From Flavobacteriales bacterium (GTDB taxonomy: Bacteria > Bacteroidota > Bacteroidia > Flavobacteriales > Schleiferiaceae), in the NCBI GenBank assembly GCA_017795025.1, contig CP051243.1, forward strand, positions 496,001 through 560,000: 64,000 nt of DNA. The letters are read 5' to 3'. Position numbers and translations under genes: made by a program. This document shows, piece after piece, positions 30,294 to 38,908 of this stretch. Each line of letters begins with the position of its first letter. The stretch's first letter is position 1. The notes beneath the pieces were generated by a model. The model was not told the origin of the DNA and searched no databases. It was given only the letters and a program-made list of their open reading frames with translations.

Positions 30294-30378
30294 AAAACCT
30301 CTTGAGGAAATTTAAAAAGCTCAAGGGCTTTTCAAAAAAAGCTCCTGTGGTTTTCTGTAAAAGCTCAGGAGGTTTTTT
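30294..30378 (+). terminator. Nested hairpin with T run inside repeat copy 1
   Basis: AAAACCTCTTGAG (30294-30306) pairs with CTCAGGAGGTTTT (30364-30376, one mismatch) around a loop that itself contains smaller AAAAGCTC-type stems, and a T run follows. It could be a terminator or an RNA structure. It is not found in the other repeat copies. Confidence 0.4.
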
Positions 30379-30865
30379 CTTAATCATACGGTCGAAGCAG
30401 CATTTTTTACCGGATGGAGGAGTGGTTTCTTCCTTTAGAGCTGAGCTAGGGTAGGAGAGAGAGATGAGATTTTAGATAGGAAGGGGTGCTTTATTTTAGA
30501 GCCTAGAACCTAGAGCCTAGAGCCTAGACCGGTCGCGGTGCTCCCTGTTAGACTATTATTGTCTTTGGCACTATTATCTTTCTTTCAATGGAAGATTTAT
30601 TGTTCTGGAGACCATCCCCTTCGTGCAACGAAGGGGTGGATTCCGACGCAGGTCGGAAGACAGTCCCTTCATTGCATTACGGGCTGTAAAACGGGGTAGA
30701 ATTAACTTTTCAAACGTCAAAAACAACCTGGTTTTTCGAATTTGGCGACCTGATTATAGGGTCCTCAACATTTATTTTCTTTCATTTTTGCTTGATCAAC
30801 CGAGAGCTCTGCTCGAGCTCACGGATTCCATTGAAAATAAGAGTGACATCCGTAACATCGAAATT

Positions 30866-31015
30866 CGCCTTCGCTAAAGCTATAGCGAATTAATCCCGCC
30901 GATGCTAAAGCTATGTCTAATACAATCCGCCGCCGCTAAAACTCTGGCGAATACTACCCGTCGCTGCATAAAGCTATGGCAAATACATCCCGCCGCCGCT
31001 AAAGCTTTGGCGGGC
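30866..31015 (+). repeat. Imperfect ~32-bp tandem repeat with hairpin units
   Basis: About five units of roughly 32 bases. Each contains a variant of CCGCCGCTAAAGCTTTGGCGG, in which CCGCC and GGCGG can pair around an AAAGCTTT core. A shorter version with about three units lies at 42888-42975 in copy 3, so unit number varies between copies. Confidence 0.7.
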
Positions 31016-32309
31016 GAGGAAATCAAGGCTTGGAAGCTTCGCCTCAAAAATGATTGTAGTCTCCTGCTTCGGTGCACGAGTTAGATTACTTTTTTGGTAA
31101 GCTAATATTGTTCTCTTTAACAGTTCTTTTCTTTCATTTTTTCTTGATAAACCGAGAGCTCTGCTCGAGCTCACGGATACCATTGAAAATTAAAGCGACA
31201 TCCGTAAAAACGAAACATCCGCCAGAGGCGGACAAGAATAATCAAGGGCCCTGAAAGGCAATTTCGCGAAGCAGCCTACGGCGTGCTCCGCAAACCGCCG
31301 ACTCTTGGGCTGGGCCAGCACGATGAAACATTTTACTTAATTCAGAGATTTTCGCCTGTGGCTTTATCGAGTCCTCCATACTGCCCTTCGAGCGGACTAT
31401 TGCTGCTCAGGTCCCATTCTCCTCCGAACAAGGACTGCATGCAGGAAACGTTTATCCCCATTTTTTAATCCTTAAACATGTTCTTAGGTTCCAAACCCAC
31501 CTATGGAAGCATTCGGGCTTTCCCCAGTGATCGTGAGGATCTGAGCAGCTTGTCCGCCTCGGGAGGATAATTGCGTCCGCCTAGGGCGGAAGAAGCATGG
31601 AGCGATTAGGGCCGAACAGTTTTGCGGACGCAAGGGAGCAAAAATCACCTAGGGAAAGGCCTAGCCTTTTCCGCCTGCCAAAGCTTTATCGTCGGACAGC
31701 TTGGATACTTTTTACAAACGTATCTGTTATTTATAAGGTGTTTGTGAGCTCGGCCAAGGCCTTTGGTTTGGCAATGAAAAAAGTATCGTAAAAACTCAGC
31801 TAGTCGTCTACTTCCATTTTCTCGGCTACCCTTCCTAGGCCGCATCACCTCCTCACTTAGAACTGGTTCTAGTAGAATAATTTTTAAAATCTAGTGCATC
31901 TATCGTGTATCGTACCATTACTAGTTAACCTATCTACTAATACACCAATTCACCAACATCTAAGTCTGCCAAAGCTTTAGCGGCGGACAGCTTGGATACT
32001 TTTTACAAACGTATCTGCTATTTATAAGGTGTTTGTGAGCTCGGCCAAGGCCTTCGGTTTAGAAATGAAAAAAGGATCGTAGAAACTCAGCTAGTTCGCT
32101 ACTTTCATTTTTTCGTCTGCCCTTCCTAGGCCGGGTACGTCCACACAGAATTTTAGATTCAAAGGAAAACCCTTGGAATTCTAGTGCATCTGTCGTGTGT
32201 CGTCCAATTACCAGTCAACCAGTCAACCAATCCACCAATCCTCCAATCCCCCCATTAAGAATAAACACCAAACCTCAATTCAAACAAAAAGAATCGGTAA
32301 TTTCAAACC

Positions 32310-33137
32310 ATGAATGTCAAGAGCATCCTCTCCACCTTACTCATCGCTTTTACCTTGCATGCCTGTGGACAAAAGATTGATGGAACCTTAACCAGTACTC
32401 ATTGGAGCCCTGATTCCTCTTATTTTTTAGAAGTGTATAAACAGAAGCTATCTTTTGCCTTACCGGGGCAAGGGAGTGATCATATGGCTATTATGGCTTT
32501 AAGGAGAAGCACGGGTGAGCTAGTTCATCTTGTCGACAGTAACTCTCCCTACCAAATTTTACATCGCAGCTTCAATAGCGTAAAATGGGAAGTAGGACAG
32601 AACATCTTGAGCTACGCTCCAGGTCGATATATCGAATGGGTAGATGAGGACCAATTGGATATGGAGCTTATTAGGGCCAAGGTAAGCACTTATTTAGGTT
32701 ATGAGGATTGGACCTATTTTAAAACACCAGAGATTTTCGGGGACCGTTACTTTGTAGTAGGAGAGTTTTTTAATGACTCAAAACACGATTATACCCTAGA
32801 TTTAGCAATACTTCTTAAAGATTCAACTGAATCCATAAAACTGTTGGTCTATGAAGCTTATAATTATAACCACCCCAATGAAGGGATAAGTCAAATTGAT
32901 CTAAAGGATGATTACAGTTGGGTAGGGAATTTTAAGTTGGTTAAAGCCGGAGACCCTATTTGGTCTAACTGGGTAGAAGGCAAGGGCGATGCGGGTAGGA
33001 GGGACCTCGACCAAACCCCCGAAAGCGAAATTACTTATCTGCCCTATGAGGCCCTATATCTTCATGCCGGCGAATCCTGTGGAGGGGGTTTTATTTATTG
33101 GGAAAATGATAGCTGGAACTGGAGACAACAGGAGTAA
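32310..33137 (+). CDS. Lipoprotein of unknown function
   Basis: 275 residues. The N-terminus is a lipoprotein signal with a lipobox ending HAC (Cys19). The mature part is rich in aromatic residues and acidic groups. A C-terminal SCGGGFIYWENDSWNW stretch is distinctive, but I do not know the family. The gene is isolated between repeat copies 1 and 2. It has no cassette boundary boxes, so it is not part of the integron-like arrays. Confidence 0.65.
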   Translation: MNVKSILSTLLIAFTLHACGQKIDGTLTSTHWSPDSSYFLEVYKQKLSFALPGQGSDHMAIMALRRSTGELVHLVDSNSPYQILHRSFNSVKWEVGQNILSYAPGRYIEWVDEDQLDMELIRAKVSTYLGYEDWTYFKTPEIFGDRYFVVGEFFNDSKHDYTLDLAILLKDSTESIKLLVYEAYNYNHPNEGISQIDLKDDYSWVGNFKLVKAGDPIWSNWVEGKGDAGRRDLDQTPESEITYLPYEALYLHAGESCGGGFIYWENDSWNWRQQE

Positions 33138-33189
33138 TAAAACCGATAAATAGGATAACTCTGCTGCCCGCTAAGAAAATCTGGTTTTA

Positions 33190-33958
33190 ACCTGCGGCTG
33201 CGCCTTCGGCTGAACTTAGACCAGTCGCTGCGCTCCTTGTTAGAGCTTAGACCGGTCGCTGGCCTGCGGCAGATCCTAGACCAGTCGCTGCGCTCCTTCT
33301 TAGAACTTAGACCGGTCGCGGTGCTCCCTGTTAGACTATTCTTTTCTTGAATACTATTATTTTACTTCCAATGGATAATCCATGTTGCGGAGACCATCCC
33401 CTTTGCGGGGCGAAGGGGTGGATTCCGACGTAGGTCGGAAGACAGTCCCTTTATGGCATTTTTTTCGTCTACCCTTCCTAGGCCGGATACGTCCGCACAG
33501 AATTTTAGATTCAAAGTAAAACCCTTGGAATTCTAGTGCATCTATCGTGTATCGTACCAATACTAGTTAACCTATCTACTAATACACCAATTCACCAACA
33601 TCTAAGTCTGCCAAAGCTTTATCGTCGGACAGCTTGGATACTTTTTACAAACGTATCTGTTATTTATAAGGTGTTTGTGAGCTCGGCCAAGGCCTTCGGT
33701 TTGGCAATGAAAAAAGTACCGTAAAACTCAGCTAGTCGTCTACTTCCATTTTCTTGGCTACCCTTCCTAGGCCGAATGCCTCCTCACAGAATTTTAGATT
33801 CAAAGTAAACCCTTGGAATTCGAGTGCATCTATCGTGTATCGCCTAGATACCAGTCAACCAATCCACCAATCAACCAATCGACTAATCAACCAATCGACC
33901 GATCTACCATTCCACCAATTCCCCAATCCACCAAACCACCAATCCCCCAATTCCCCAA
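33190..33958 (+). repeat. Composite non-coding repeat, copy 2 (lacks module B)
   Basis: It starts with a tandem array of about 45-base units carrying CTTAGACCAGTCGCTGCGCTCC (33210-33340), then the rest of module C (to 33460). A partial module A (33466-33605), a full module A (33608-33850) and a CCAATCCACC-type array (33851-33958) follow. Module B, present in copies 1, 3 and 4, is absent. No gene is visible. It runs directly into the attI-like segment. Confidence 0.8.
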
Positions 33959-34095
33959 CCCTAGGAACTCTCCTCCGAAAAACCCAGCTTTAAGGGCGCT
34001 TAAACCTGATATATACCTTAATTACAACCGCTGCTTAAACACTCCTCTGGTTGATGTTACTACTTAATAAAGGTTAGGATATAAACAAGTTGGGC
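33959..34095 (+). other. attI-like platform 1
   Basis: A 133-bp segment nearly identical to 43668-43800 (about seven differences by eye). It ends ATAAACAAGTT, and the sequence continues as box GTTGGGC (34089-34095, consensus GTTRRRY). The two loci diverge completely after GTT, the position where cassette integration would cut. Known attI sites also end in an AACAAAGTT-type core followed by the first cassette. Without an integrase or a test of activity this is an inference, but the breakpoint is seen directly. Confidence 0.6.
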
Positions 34096-34104
34096 AACAT
34101 TTGA

Positions 34105-34767
34105 ATGAAATACATCTCCATCATACTGACATTAACCTTTTTCCTGACTGGTGAACCTGGTTATGGACAAGAACTACATTTTGGATATCATCTGGTAAAT
34201 GAAGACAGTACACTTTCTCGGAACAACATAAAATCCTTGACTGTAAAGAATTGTATTGGGAGTAGTTGCATGGAAGTCAATTACGAATTTAATTCTCTAG
34301 GACTTATCACTAAACTTGCTCCAGCTATCATCAATCCCTATTCGACATGGGAATATTACCCAGACGGTAGAATAAAAGCTAAATACAGCAAGAATCACTG
34401 TTGTGATTCAGACACGATTTTTTCCTCGACACATTATGAGTATGGGATCAATAATAACCTTAAATATTTGATCTATCGATCTTACGAAAATGGTATGGTG
34501 ATTAGGGAAGACACCTTAGACAAGGAAAAAGAAGTTGACTTGAAAAACTATCCAACCATTCGAAACGAAATAGGTCAAGTTATCGAACAGGCCTTAACCA
34601 ACTTATACTATCCATGTGGTATCGTATTTAAAGGAACTCATAGAATTAGGTACCACTATTTGGACAATGGACTTATCGATTATGGAAAAATCTACAACGA
34701 CCAAGGTGAATTGATTGTAGACTTGAAATATGAATATGAAATAAGAACGTTGCCCAACAAGGGCTAA
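34105..34767 (+). CDS. Cassette gene 1: exported protein of unknown function
   Basis: 220 residues with a signal peptide (ends GYGQ). The mature part has repeating short blocks such as YEFNSLGLITKLA, YYPDGRIKAKY and YHYLDNGLIDYGKI, similar in rhythm to YD/RHS-type or MORN-like strand repeats. It starts 16 bases after the GTTGGGC box and its last codons (PNKG) lie inside the attC site, as in compact gene cassettes. It has no promoter box of its own and would depend on upstream transcription. Confidence 0.75.
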   Translation: MKYISIILTLTFFLTGEPGYGQELHFGYHLVNEDSTLSRNNIKSLTVKNCIGSSCMEVNYEFNSLGLITKLAPAIINPYSTWEYYPDGRIKAKYSKNHCCDSDTIFSSTHYEYGINNNLKYLIYRSYENGMVIREDTLDKEKEVDLKNYPTIRNEIGQVIEQALTNLYYPCGIVFKGTHRIRYHYLDNGLIDYGKIYNDQGELIVDLKYEYEIRTLPNKG

Positions 34768-34880
34768 GACTAATGCGGTTGAAACGTAAACAATAAATTA
34801 ACCGTTCTAAACTAAAATCCGTTTCGGTCGACGCTATCTCAGGTTCTAATCCCGCACTAGCTTTAGCCGAGCCGTTGGCG
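34752..34880 (+). other. attC-like site 1 (129 bp)
   Basis: R'' box GCCCAAC (34752-34758) and R' box GTTGGCG (34874-34880) flank a long stem. Bases 34762-34778 pair with 34852-34868 with 14 Watson-Crick pairs, one G-T pair and two mismatches. The loop of about 70 bases contains a further GAAACG/CGTTTC stem. R'' is the exact reverse complement of GTTGGGC at the start of the same cassette (34089-34095), the pattern expected of an excised circular cassette. Confidence 0.8.
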
Positions 34881-34890
34881 TGCATGTAAA

Positions 34891-35301
34891 ATGAAGAAAC
34901 CAGGAGATACGATAACAGCAACGGACCTAGAATCAAGTTGGGCGGAGATACTTTCAACTTTCGATAGGTTTATTGAAGGTGGGCATAAAGTTAGACCGAT
35001 TCGATTTTTAATTAGGCACATAATCGAGAAAGGATATTCGAGTAGGCTGTATGCAGGAAGTTCACTTTGGTCTTTATTGATATCTATGCCAACTGACATG
35101 ACAAGAACTCTAAAAGTGGAAGTTGACCAATTGACTTCTTCTGTACAGTTCTCGTATAAGAATCAGCTACCTCGACCAGTTGAACCCTTGTGGACAGAAA
35201 CTTGTCAGCTAACTGAAGCTATTGACACTTTTGAACACTTCCTCGAGAATCATGAGGATTGGAAAGAAATAAAAAACACGACACGCCAACAAGGTGTATA
35301 G
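34891..35301 (+). CDS. Cassette gene 2: hypothetical protein
   Basis: 136 residues, no signal peptide, mostly helical. Visible features include WAEILSTFDRFIEGGHK near the start and TEAIDTFEHFLENHEDWKEI near the end. I do not recognise the family. It begins 17 bases after the GTTGGCG box and its stop codon lies inside attC site 2. The gene is visibly richer in A+T than the backbone operons, in line with horizontal origin. Confidence 0.7.
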   Translation: MKKPGDTITATDLESSWAEILSTFDRFIEGGHKVRPIRFLIRHIIEKGYSSRLYAGSSLWSLLISMPTDMTRTLKVEVDQLTSSVQFSYKNQLPRPVEPLWTETCQLTEAIDTFEHFLENHEDWKEIKNTTRQQGV

Positions 35302-35343
35302 TGCATACCCTGCAGGATACGCACCATACACAGAACGTTAGCG
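35284..35343 (+). other. attC-like site 2 (60 bp)
   Basis: R'' CGCCAAC (35284-35290) and R' GTTAGCG (35337-35343) flank a stem of about 16 pairs between 35294-35309 and 35315-35331, with two mismatches, one unpaired A at 35317 and a five-base loop. An extrahelical base is typical of attC. R'' is the exact reverse complement of GTTGGCG at the start of this cassette (34874-34880). Confidence 0.85.
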
Positions 35344-35363
35344 ACCAAAATCAGATGCATTAA

Positions 35364-35921
35364 ATGGTTGAGAACATATTTGAACAAATATCGAGATCAA
35401 AAAAAGGAAGACTCCAAGCATCAAACGAAGAATGGGACGGGATAATAGAAACTTTTAATCGAGATATTGTTCAGCTGAAGGATTCCTATAAGAATTGGAA
35501 AGTTGAGCTAGAAGGAACGCATTCTACTGCAGATTTGAGCCGACCTTCTTCCTTACCTTTTGGTGAAAAAATTGATTGGATGTCTGTAAATATTCGTGGT
35601 ACGCATCCAAATAAATTAGACAATGAATATTTTGAGGTAACTCAAGAAAAAACCTTCTTTAAGCTTAAGTCAAAATTTCTCGTAAAATCAAAGAGCGCAA
35701 GTCTAAGAAACCGATTATATAAATCACAAACATTATTAAAATTCTACAGTCTCCCATTTACCACAAATCCTAAAATTATTGGAAAGACCATAGGGAATTT
35801 GTTCGTCGTGGAATCGCAAATTTTTGCTGATTCAAATCAAAAAGAGTTAGTGAAGGCATTCATTAATGCACTTGAAGAAGTTATGGACATTTTAGAATTA
35901 TCTTATGGTTCAAGTCAATAA
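35364..35921 (+). CDS. Cassette gene 3: hypothetical protein
   Basis: 185 residues, no signal peptide, lysine- and serine-rich, A+T-rich codons. No family was recognised. It starts 27 bases after box GTTAGCG (35337). The expected matching R'' box CGCTAAC and an attC stem are absent between its stop and the next gene at 36052, so the cassette appears to have lost its 3' end, and the array ends here. Confidence 0.7.
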   Translation: MVENIFEQISRSKKGRLQASNEEWDGIIETFNRDIVQLKDSYKNWKVELEGTHSTADLSRPSSLPFGEKIDWMSVNIRGTHPNKLDNEYFEVTQEKTFFKLKSKFLVKSKSASLRNRLYKSQTLLKFYSLPFTTNPKIIGKTIGNLFVVESQIFADSNQKELVKAFINALEEVMDILELSYGSSQ

Positions 35922-36051
35922 CACTAAAAGAAAAAAGTAACCTTATGAAGATTAAGGGTATTTAAAGCCCAATTAACTGTGAATGAAAATCTTGCGGCCT
36001 CCAATTCCGAAACTCCCTAATAACAATCCAAACTTTGATCGAGAATTTTGA

Positions 36052-36747
36052 ATGAAATCATCGCTTCTAAGTCTGTTTCTTCTTCTGATTTTTAATAGCC
36101 TAAAAGCACAGGTCTATTCGCTAGAGCATACCTATTTCTTAATTGATTACTTGGAAGTAAAGCAAGATTCGTTTGTCTTTGTTTGTACGACGGACTTTAG
36201 CCTGACCGAATATTTAGTCGAGGGACCTTTAAGAAGAAGGGGGGACACAATAGTACTTAATCCTGGTGTTACTGCCTCACCATTAGGTCTGCTAACCGAA
36301 AAGGTGAACATTGACGATACTTCTAAATGCATATTTCGAGTCTTGGATAGCTTAGGGAACCCAATTCAATTTTACGAAAGCTGGACCAACGATTCTGCGG
36401 ATTATTGCTGTATACTAGATGAAAATGGAGCTTTGGTTTTATATCAAAGTCCAAATTATTCCAAAGCCTGGCTTAATCCATTTTGGAGCCGGCGTTATGG
36501 TGTGGAACTTCCAATCCAAAACGACTTCGAACTGGGATATGAAATAGTTTACACCATACTTGAACCTGATCGGTTTTACCTATTCACAGAGGATGAGACG
36601 TCATTTTTAAAGGAGGGTAATAAATTAATCCTTTTGAAAGCTAATGGGGATCAATCTGATTATATCATGAAGAGAAGCTTTTTCGGCAAATGGAAAATAA
36701 TTAAGGAAATAGAGAGATTAAAAAAGTCAGTATATAGCCCAGAATAG
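36052..36747 (+). CDS. Exported protein of unknown function
   Basis: 231 residues with a signal peptide (ends LKAQ). The mature part has acidic and aromatic residues, a DYCCILDENG motif near residue 120, and no family that I recognise. It is not bordered by cassette boxes. The 130 bases upstream (35922-36051) contain no GTT core site and no recognisable gene. Confidence 0.65.
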   Translation: MKSSLLSLFLLLIFNSLKAQVYSLEHTYFLIDYLEVKQDSFVFVCTTDFSLTEYLVEGPLRRRGDTIVLNPGVTASPLGLLTEKVNIDDTSKCIFRVLDSLGNPIQFYESWTNDSADYCCILDENGALVLYQSPNYSKAWLNPFWSRRYGVELPIQNDFELGYEIVYTILEPDRFYLFTEDETSFLKEGNKLILLKANGDQSDYIMKRSFFGKWKIIKEIERLKKSVYSPE

Positions 36748-36792
36748 GGCAGTCCTAGTTTTACAAGCATGGAAGTCCACCTTTACTAATGA

Positions 36793-37179
36793 ATGAAAGC
36801 GAACTTAAAAGCATCTTATCTTCTGCAAACTGCATTAGTCAGCACGCTGGCCTTTATCGTGTTCGAGAGCTTAAGGCGAATGCCATTTTCAAATGTGTGG
36901 AAGGAACTTGGAAAGTCTGGAATGGGCATTAGTTTCTTTGTGGCAGTAGAATTCGCGCTCTTGAACTTGCTCATCCATGGGCTTAATTTTGTTTTCTTGA
37001 AAAAGGGCAATACCAAAGTTGCTTTTGATTTACCTTCTATCCTTTGGTTGATCTTAGGTACGGTTTACCTGCTTTTGATTTATCAAAGTGGGACAAAATT
37101 ACTCCTAGAATACCTCCCGATTATCTTATTCCTAGAGCCCATTCTGTACAATCAAGGACTAAAGCGTTGGCTCAACTAA
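36793..37179 (+). CDS. Small four-helix membrane protein
   Basis: 128 residues with about four hydrophobic segments (near residues 10-22, 45-68, 78-96 and 103-118) and a basic C-terminus. No family was recognised. It follows the previous gene by 45 bases and may be co-transcribed with it. Confidence 0.6.
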   Translation: MKANLKASYLLQTALVSTLAFIVFESLRRMPFSNVWKELGKSGMGISFFVAVEFALLNLLIHGLNFVFLKKGNTKVAFDLPSILWLILGTVYLLLIYQSGTKLLLEYLPIILFLEPILYNQGLKRWLN

Positions 37180-37237
37180 GAAAGAACTAAAGTGCATTTT
37201 TCCTAACCCACCACCAATTACCCACTCCACCGCACCC

Positions 37238-37259
37238 TTACCAATTTTTGGTAACTTTG
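37238..37259 (+). promoter_or_regulatory. parDE promoter with overlapping operator
   Basis: TTACCAA-TTT-TTGGTAA (37238-37254) is a perfect 7-3-7 palindrome. It overlaps a perfect Bacteroidota -7 box TAACTTTG (37252-37259), which is 16 bases before the parD start. ParD-type antitoxins usually repress their own promoter, so this is the likely ParD or ParDE binding site (inference). Confidence 0.6.
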
Positions 37260-37275
37260 TTTAAAACCGTCTAAA

Positions 37276-37518
37276 ATGAAAAATACCTCCGTATCTCTTG
37301 GAAGTTACTTTGATGAATTTGTACAGAGTCAGGTAGCCGCCGGTCGCTATAAGAATGTGAGTGAAGTGATTCGTGCGGGGCTAAGGTTATTGGAAAACGA
37401 AGAAAGCAAAGTGATTGTCTTGCGGAATGCCATTCAAGCGGGAATAGATAGCGGCATTGCGACTGACTTTAATCGAGATGACTTCCTTAGTGAATTGAAG
37501 CAATCGGTTAACAAGTGA
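37276..37518 (+). CDS. parD: ParD-family antitoxin
   Basis: 80 residues. The N-terminal ribbon-helix-helix (NTSVSLGSYFDEFVQSQVAAG, then the NVSEVIRAGLRLLE block) binds DNA, and the C-terminal tail (about 45-80, with GIDSGIATDFNRDDFL) binds and neutralises ParE. It is followed by the toxin gene with a one-base gap. The length and order are those of a normal parDE module. Confidence 0.92.
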   Translation: MKNTSVSLGSYFDEFVQSQVAAGRYKNVSEVIRAGLRLLENEESKVIVLRNAIQAGIDSGIATDFNRDDFLSELKQSVNK

Positions 37519-37519
37519 G

Positions 37520-37783
37520 ATGGCAGACTTCCAATTAACCAAACAAGCCGTTTCCGACTTAGCCAGCATTTGGAATTATACCGTTTTGGAGTGGTCGGAG
37601 TCACAAGCAGAAAAGTATTACAATCTTCTTTTGGATACCTGTGCCAGTATTTCCGAGAATCCTAAGCTTGGTAAAAGCTACGAAGGAATTGCAAATAACC
37701 TTTTAGGCCTTAGAATTCAAAAACACATCATCTTTTATCGGGTGCTTCCCAATAAACCTCTAGAAATAACCAGAATACTATAG
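37520..37783 (+). CDS. parE: ParE-family toxin, C-terminus cut by a stop codon
   Basis: 87 residues with the ParE/RelE fold pattern: L-KQAVSDLASIWNYTVLEWSE, NPKLGKSYEGI, GLRIQKHIIFYRVL and ITRIL. ParE toxins normally continue after RIL with a histidine and an MD-x-x-x-x helix. Here the RIL codons are followed by TAG, and the same frame then continues with AQMDLKKRLNKFH, the expected tail, to a TAA at 37855. The toxin therefore looks shortened by about 25 residues through a nonsense change. ParE acts on DNA gyrase. Activity of the short form is uncertain. Confidence 0.85.
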   Translation: MADFQLTKQAVSDLASIWNYTVLEWSESQAEKYYNLLLDTCASISENPKLGKSYEGIANNLLGLRIQKHIIFYRVLPNKPLEITRIL

Positions 37784-37867
37784 GCTCAAATGGACCTTAA
37801 AAAGAGATTAAATAAATTCCATAGTCTAGCCTTTATCCAAGACCTAAACCCTTAACTGATTCCGCAA

Positions 37868-38908
37868 ATGAAGCTCCGTCGAATCTTAATCTTCCTCAGC
37901 ACCCTGCTTTTCGTGCTTATCACTTGGCTGTTCTTTATTCCCAGATCTTATGATGTGCAAGCCTTTGTTAAAAGGGAAGGGACGCAATACTGGGATCTCC
38001 GCACGGGTTCGAGGATTGGCTACTATAAGGTGGAAGCCCATTCAGTAGCCCGAAAATACCCTATTATTTACCTGCATGGCGGACCCGGGGGGCGGATCAA
38101 AAATGAATTAATCGAAGTGTTAAGACCTTTAGCTGCATTGGGTCACGATTTATACTTCTACGATCAAATTGGTAGTGGGCATTCGGCGAGGTTGGAGGAT
38201 ATTCAGGAATATACGGTACAAAGGCATGTCGCTGACTTAAAAGAAATAATTGAGCGTATAGGCTCCGAGAAGGTAATTATCATCGCTCATTCCTGGGGTT
38301 GTATGTTGGCGGCAAATTACCTCCAGGATCAGCCAAATAGAGTAGCGAAAATGGTTCTTGAGGGCCCCGGTCCGATCTTACCCATTAGGAGGAGCTTAAT
38401 GGAGCTAAGTCCGCCGGATAGTTTACAACTCAGAAAACCGGAATTCACCAATGCCGAAGGAAATCGGAAGGCCAATAATTGGCGGACTTGGTTAATACGG
38501 AAGTGGGCTTATCGAACCCATAAGAAGCTGGCATCCGATCAAGAGGCGGACGACTTTTTCACTTACCTCAATCAGGAATTGAGTAAATCAACTTATTGCC
38601 AATACGATCAAGAAATTCCGGTCGAAGGGGGAGGAGGGTACTATGCCCATATCATGACGGTTAAAAGCTTTGATCAGGTAGAGGACAAGCGGGAACAATT
38701 AGCGAAGATTGACCTTCCGGTTCTCCTCCTTAAAGGGCAATGCGATAATCAGGCCTGGGGATTCACTCAAGAATATTTGGAGCTCTTCCCCAATTCCCAG
38801 TTAATGCTAATGGAAAACGCTGGGCATAATTTGATCCGGGAGAGTGAGGGGAAGTATTATACATTGATTAGTGATTTTGTTTTGAGGGAAGGGGATGTCG
38901 CGAAATAA
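37868..38908 (+). CDS. Alpha/beta hydrolase, prolyl-aminopeptidase-like, membrane anchored
   Basis: 346 residues. An N-terminal hydrophobic segment (about residues 6-23) anchors or exports the protein. The oxyanion motif HGGPGG is at 70-75 and the nucleophile elbow AHSWGC at 140-145 (Ser142). A late Asp in GQCDNQAWG and His in AGHNLI complete the triad. The HGGPG motif and lid region suggest proline iminopeptidase-like enzymes. The substrate is not known. No cassette sites border it. Confidence 0.88.
   Translation: MKLRRILIFLSTLLFVLITWLFFIPRSYDVQAFVKREGTQYWDLRTGSRIGYYKVEAHSVARKYPIIYLHGGPGGRIKNELIEVLRPLAALGHDLYFYDQIGSGHSARLEDIQEYTVQRHVADLKEIIERIGSEKVIIIAHSWGCMLAANYLQDQPNRVAKMVLEGPGPILPIRRSLMELSPPDSLQLRKPEFTNAEGNRKANNWRTWLIRKWAYRTHKKLASDQEADDFFTYLNQELSKSTYCQYDQEIPVEGGGGYYAHIMTVKSFDQVEDKREQLAKIDLPVLLLKGQCDNQAWGFTQEYLELFPNSQLMLMENAGHNLIRESEGKYYTLISDFVLREGDVAK

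Larger units (their letters stand above)
30099..32255 (+). repeat. Composite non-coding repeat, copy 1 (longest)
   Basis: No plausible gene lies here; the short open frames are chance. The left end (30099-30170) is a degenerate GGTGGATTGG-type tandem repeat and the right end (32203-32255) is its inverted form CCAATCCACC. In between come module C (30525-30700, with AGACCGGTCGCGGTGCTCCC), module B (30690-31080, with CCGAGAGCTCTGCTCGAGCTC), a shortened second B (31085-31240), about 400 bases of mostly unique sequence, and two copies of module A (31675-31960 and 31966-32200, with CGGACAGCTTGGATACTTTT). The same modules recur in the same order at 33.2 and 42.6 kb and inverted at 55.5 kb. Confidence 0.85.

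Noticed and set aside
30124-32380. Many 60-85-residue open frames in the repeat regions
   Set aside because: They are translations of repeat modules, are rich in Ser/Pro/Asn/His runs, differ in frame between copies and show no protein-like conservation.
30099-34000. CRISPR array
   Set aside because: The short tandem units have no constant-length spacers and are degenerate, and no cas genes are present.
33754-34067. Open frames with repeated NPPI/NQST residues
   Set aside because: They arise from the CCAATCCACC tandem array in two overlapping frames and are not real low-complexity proteins.
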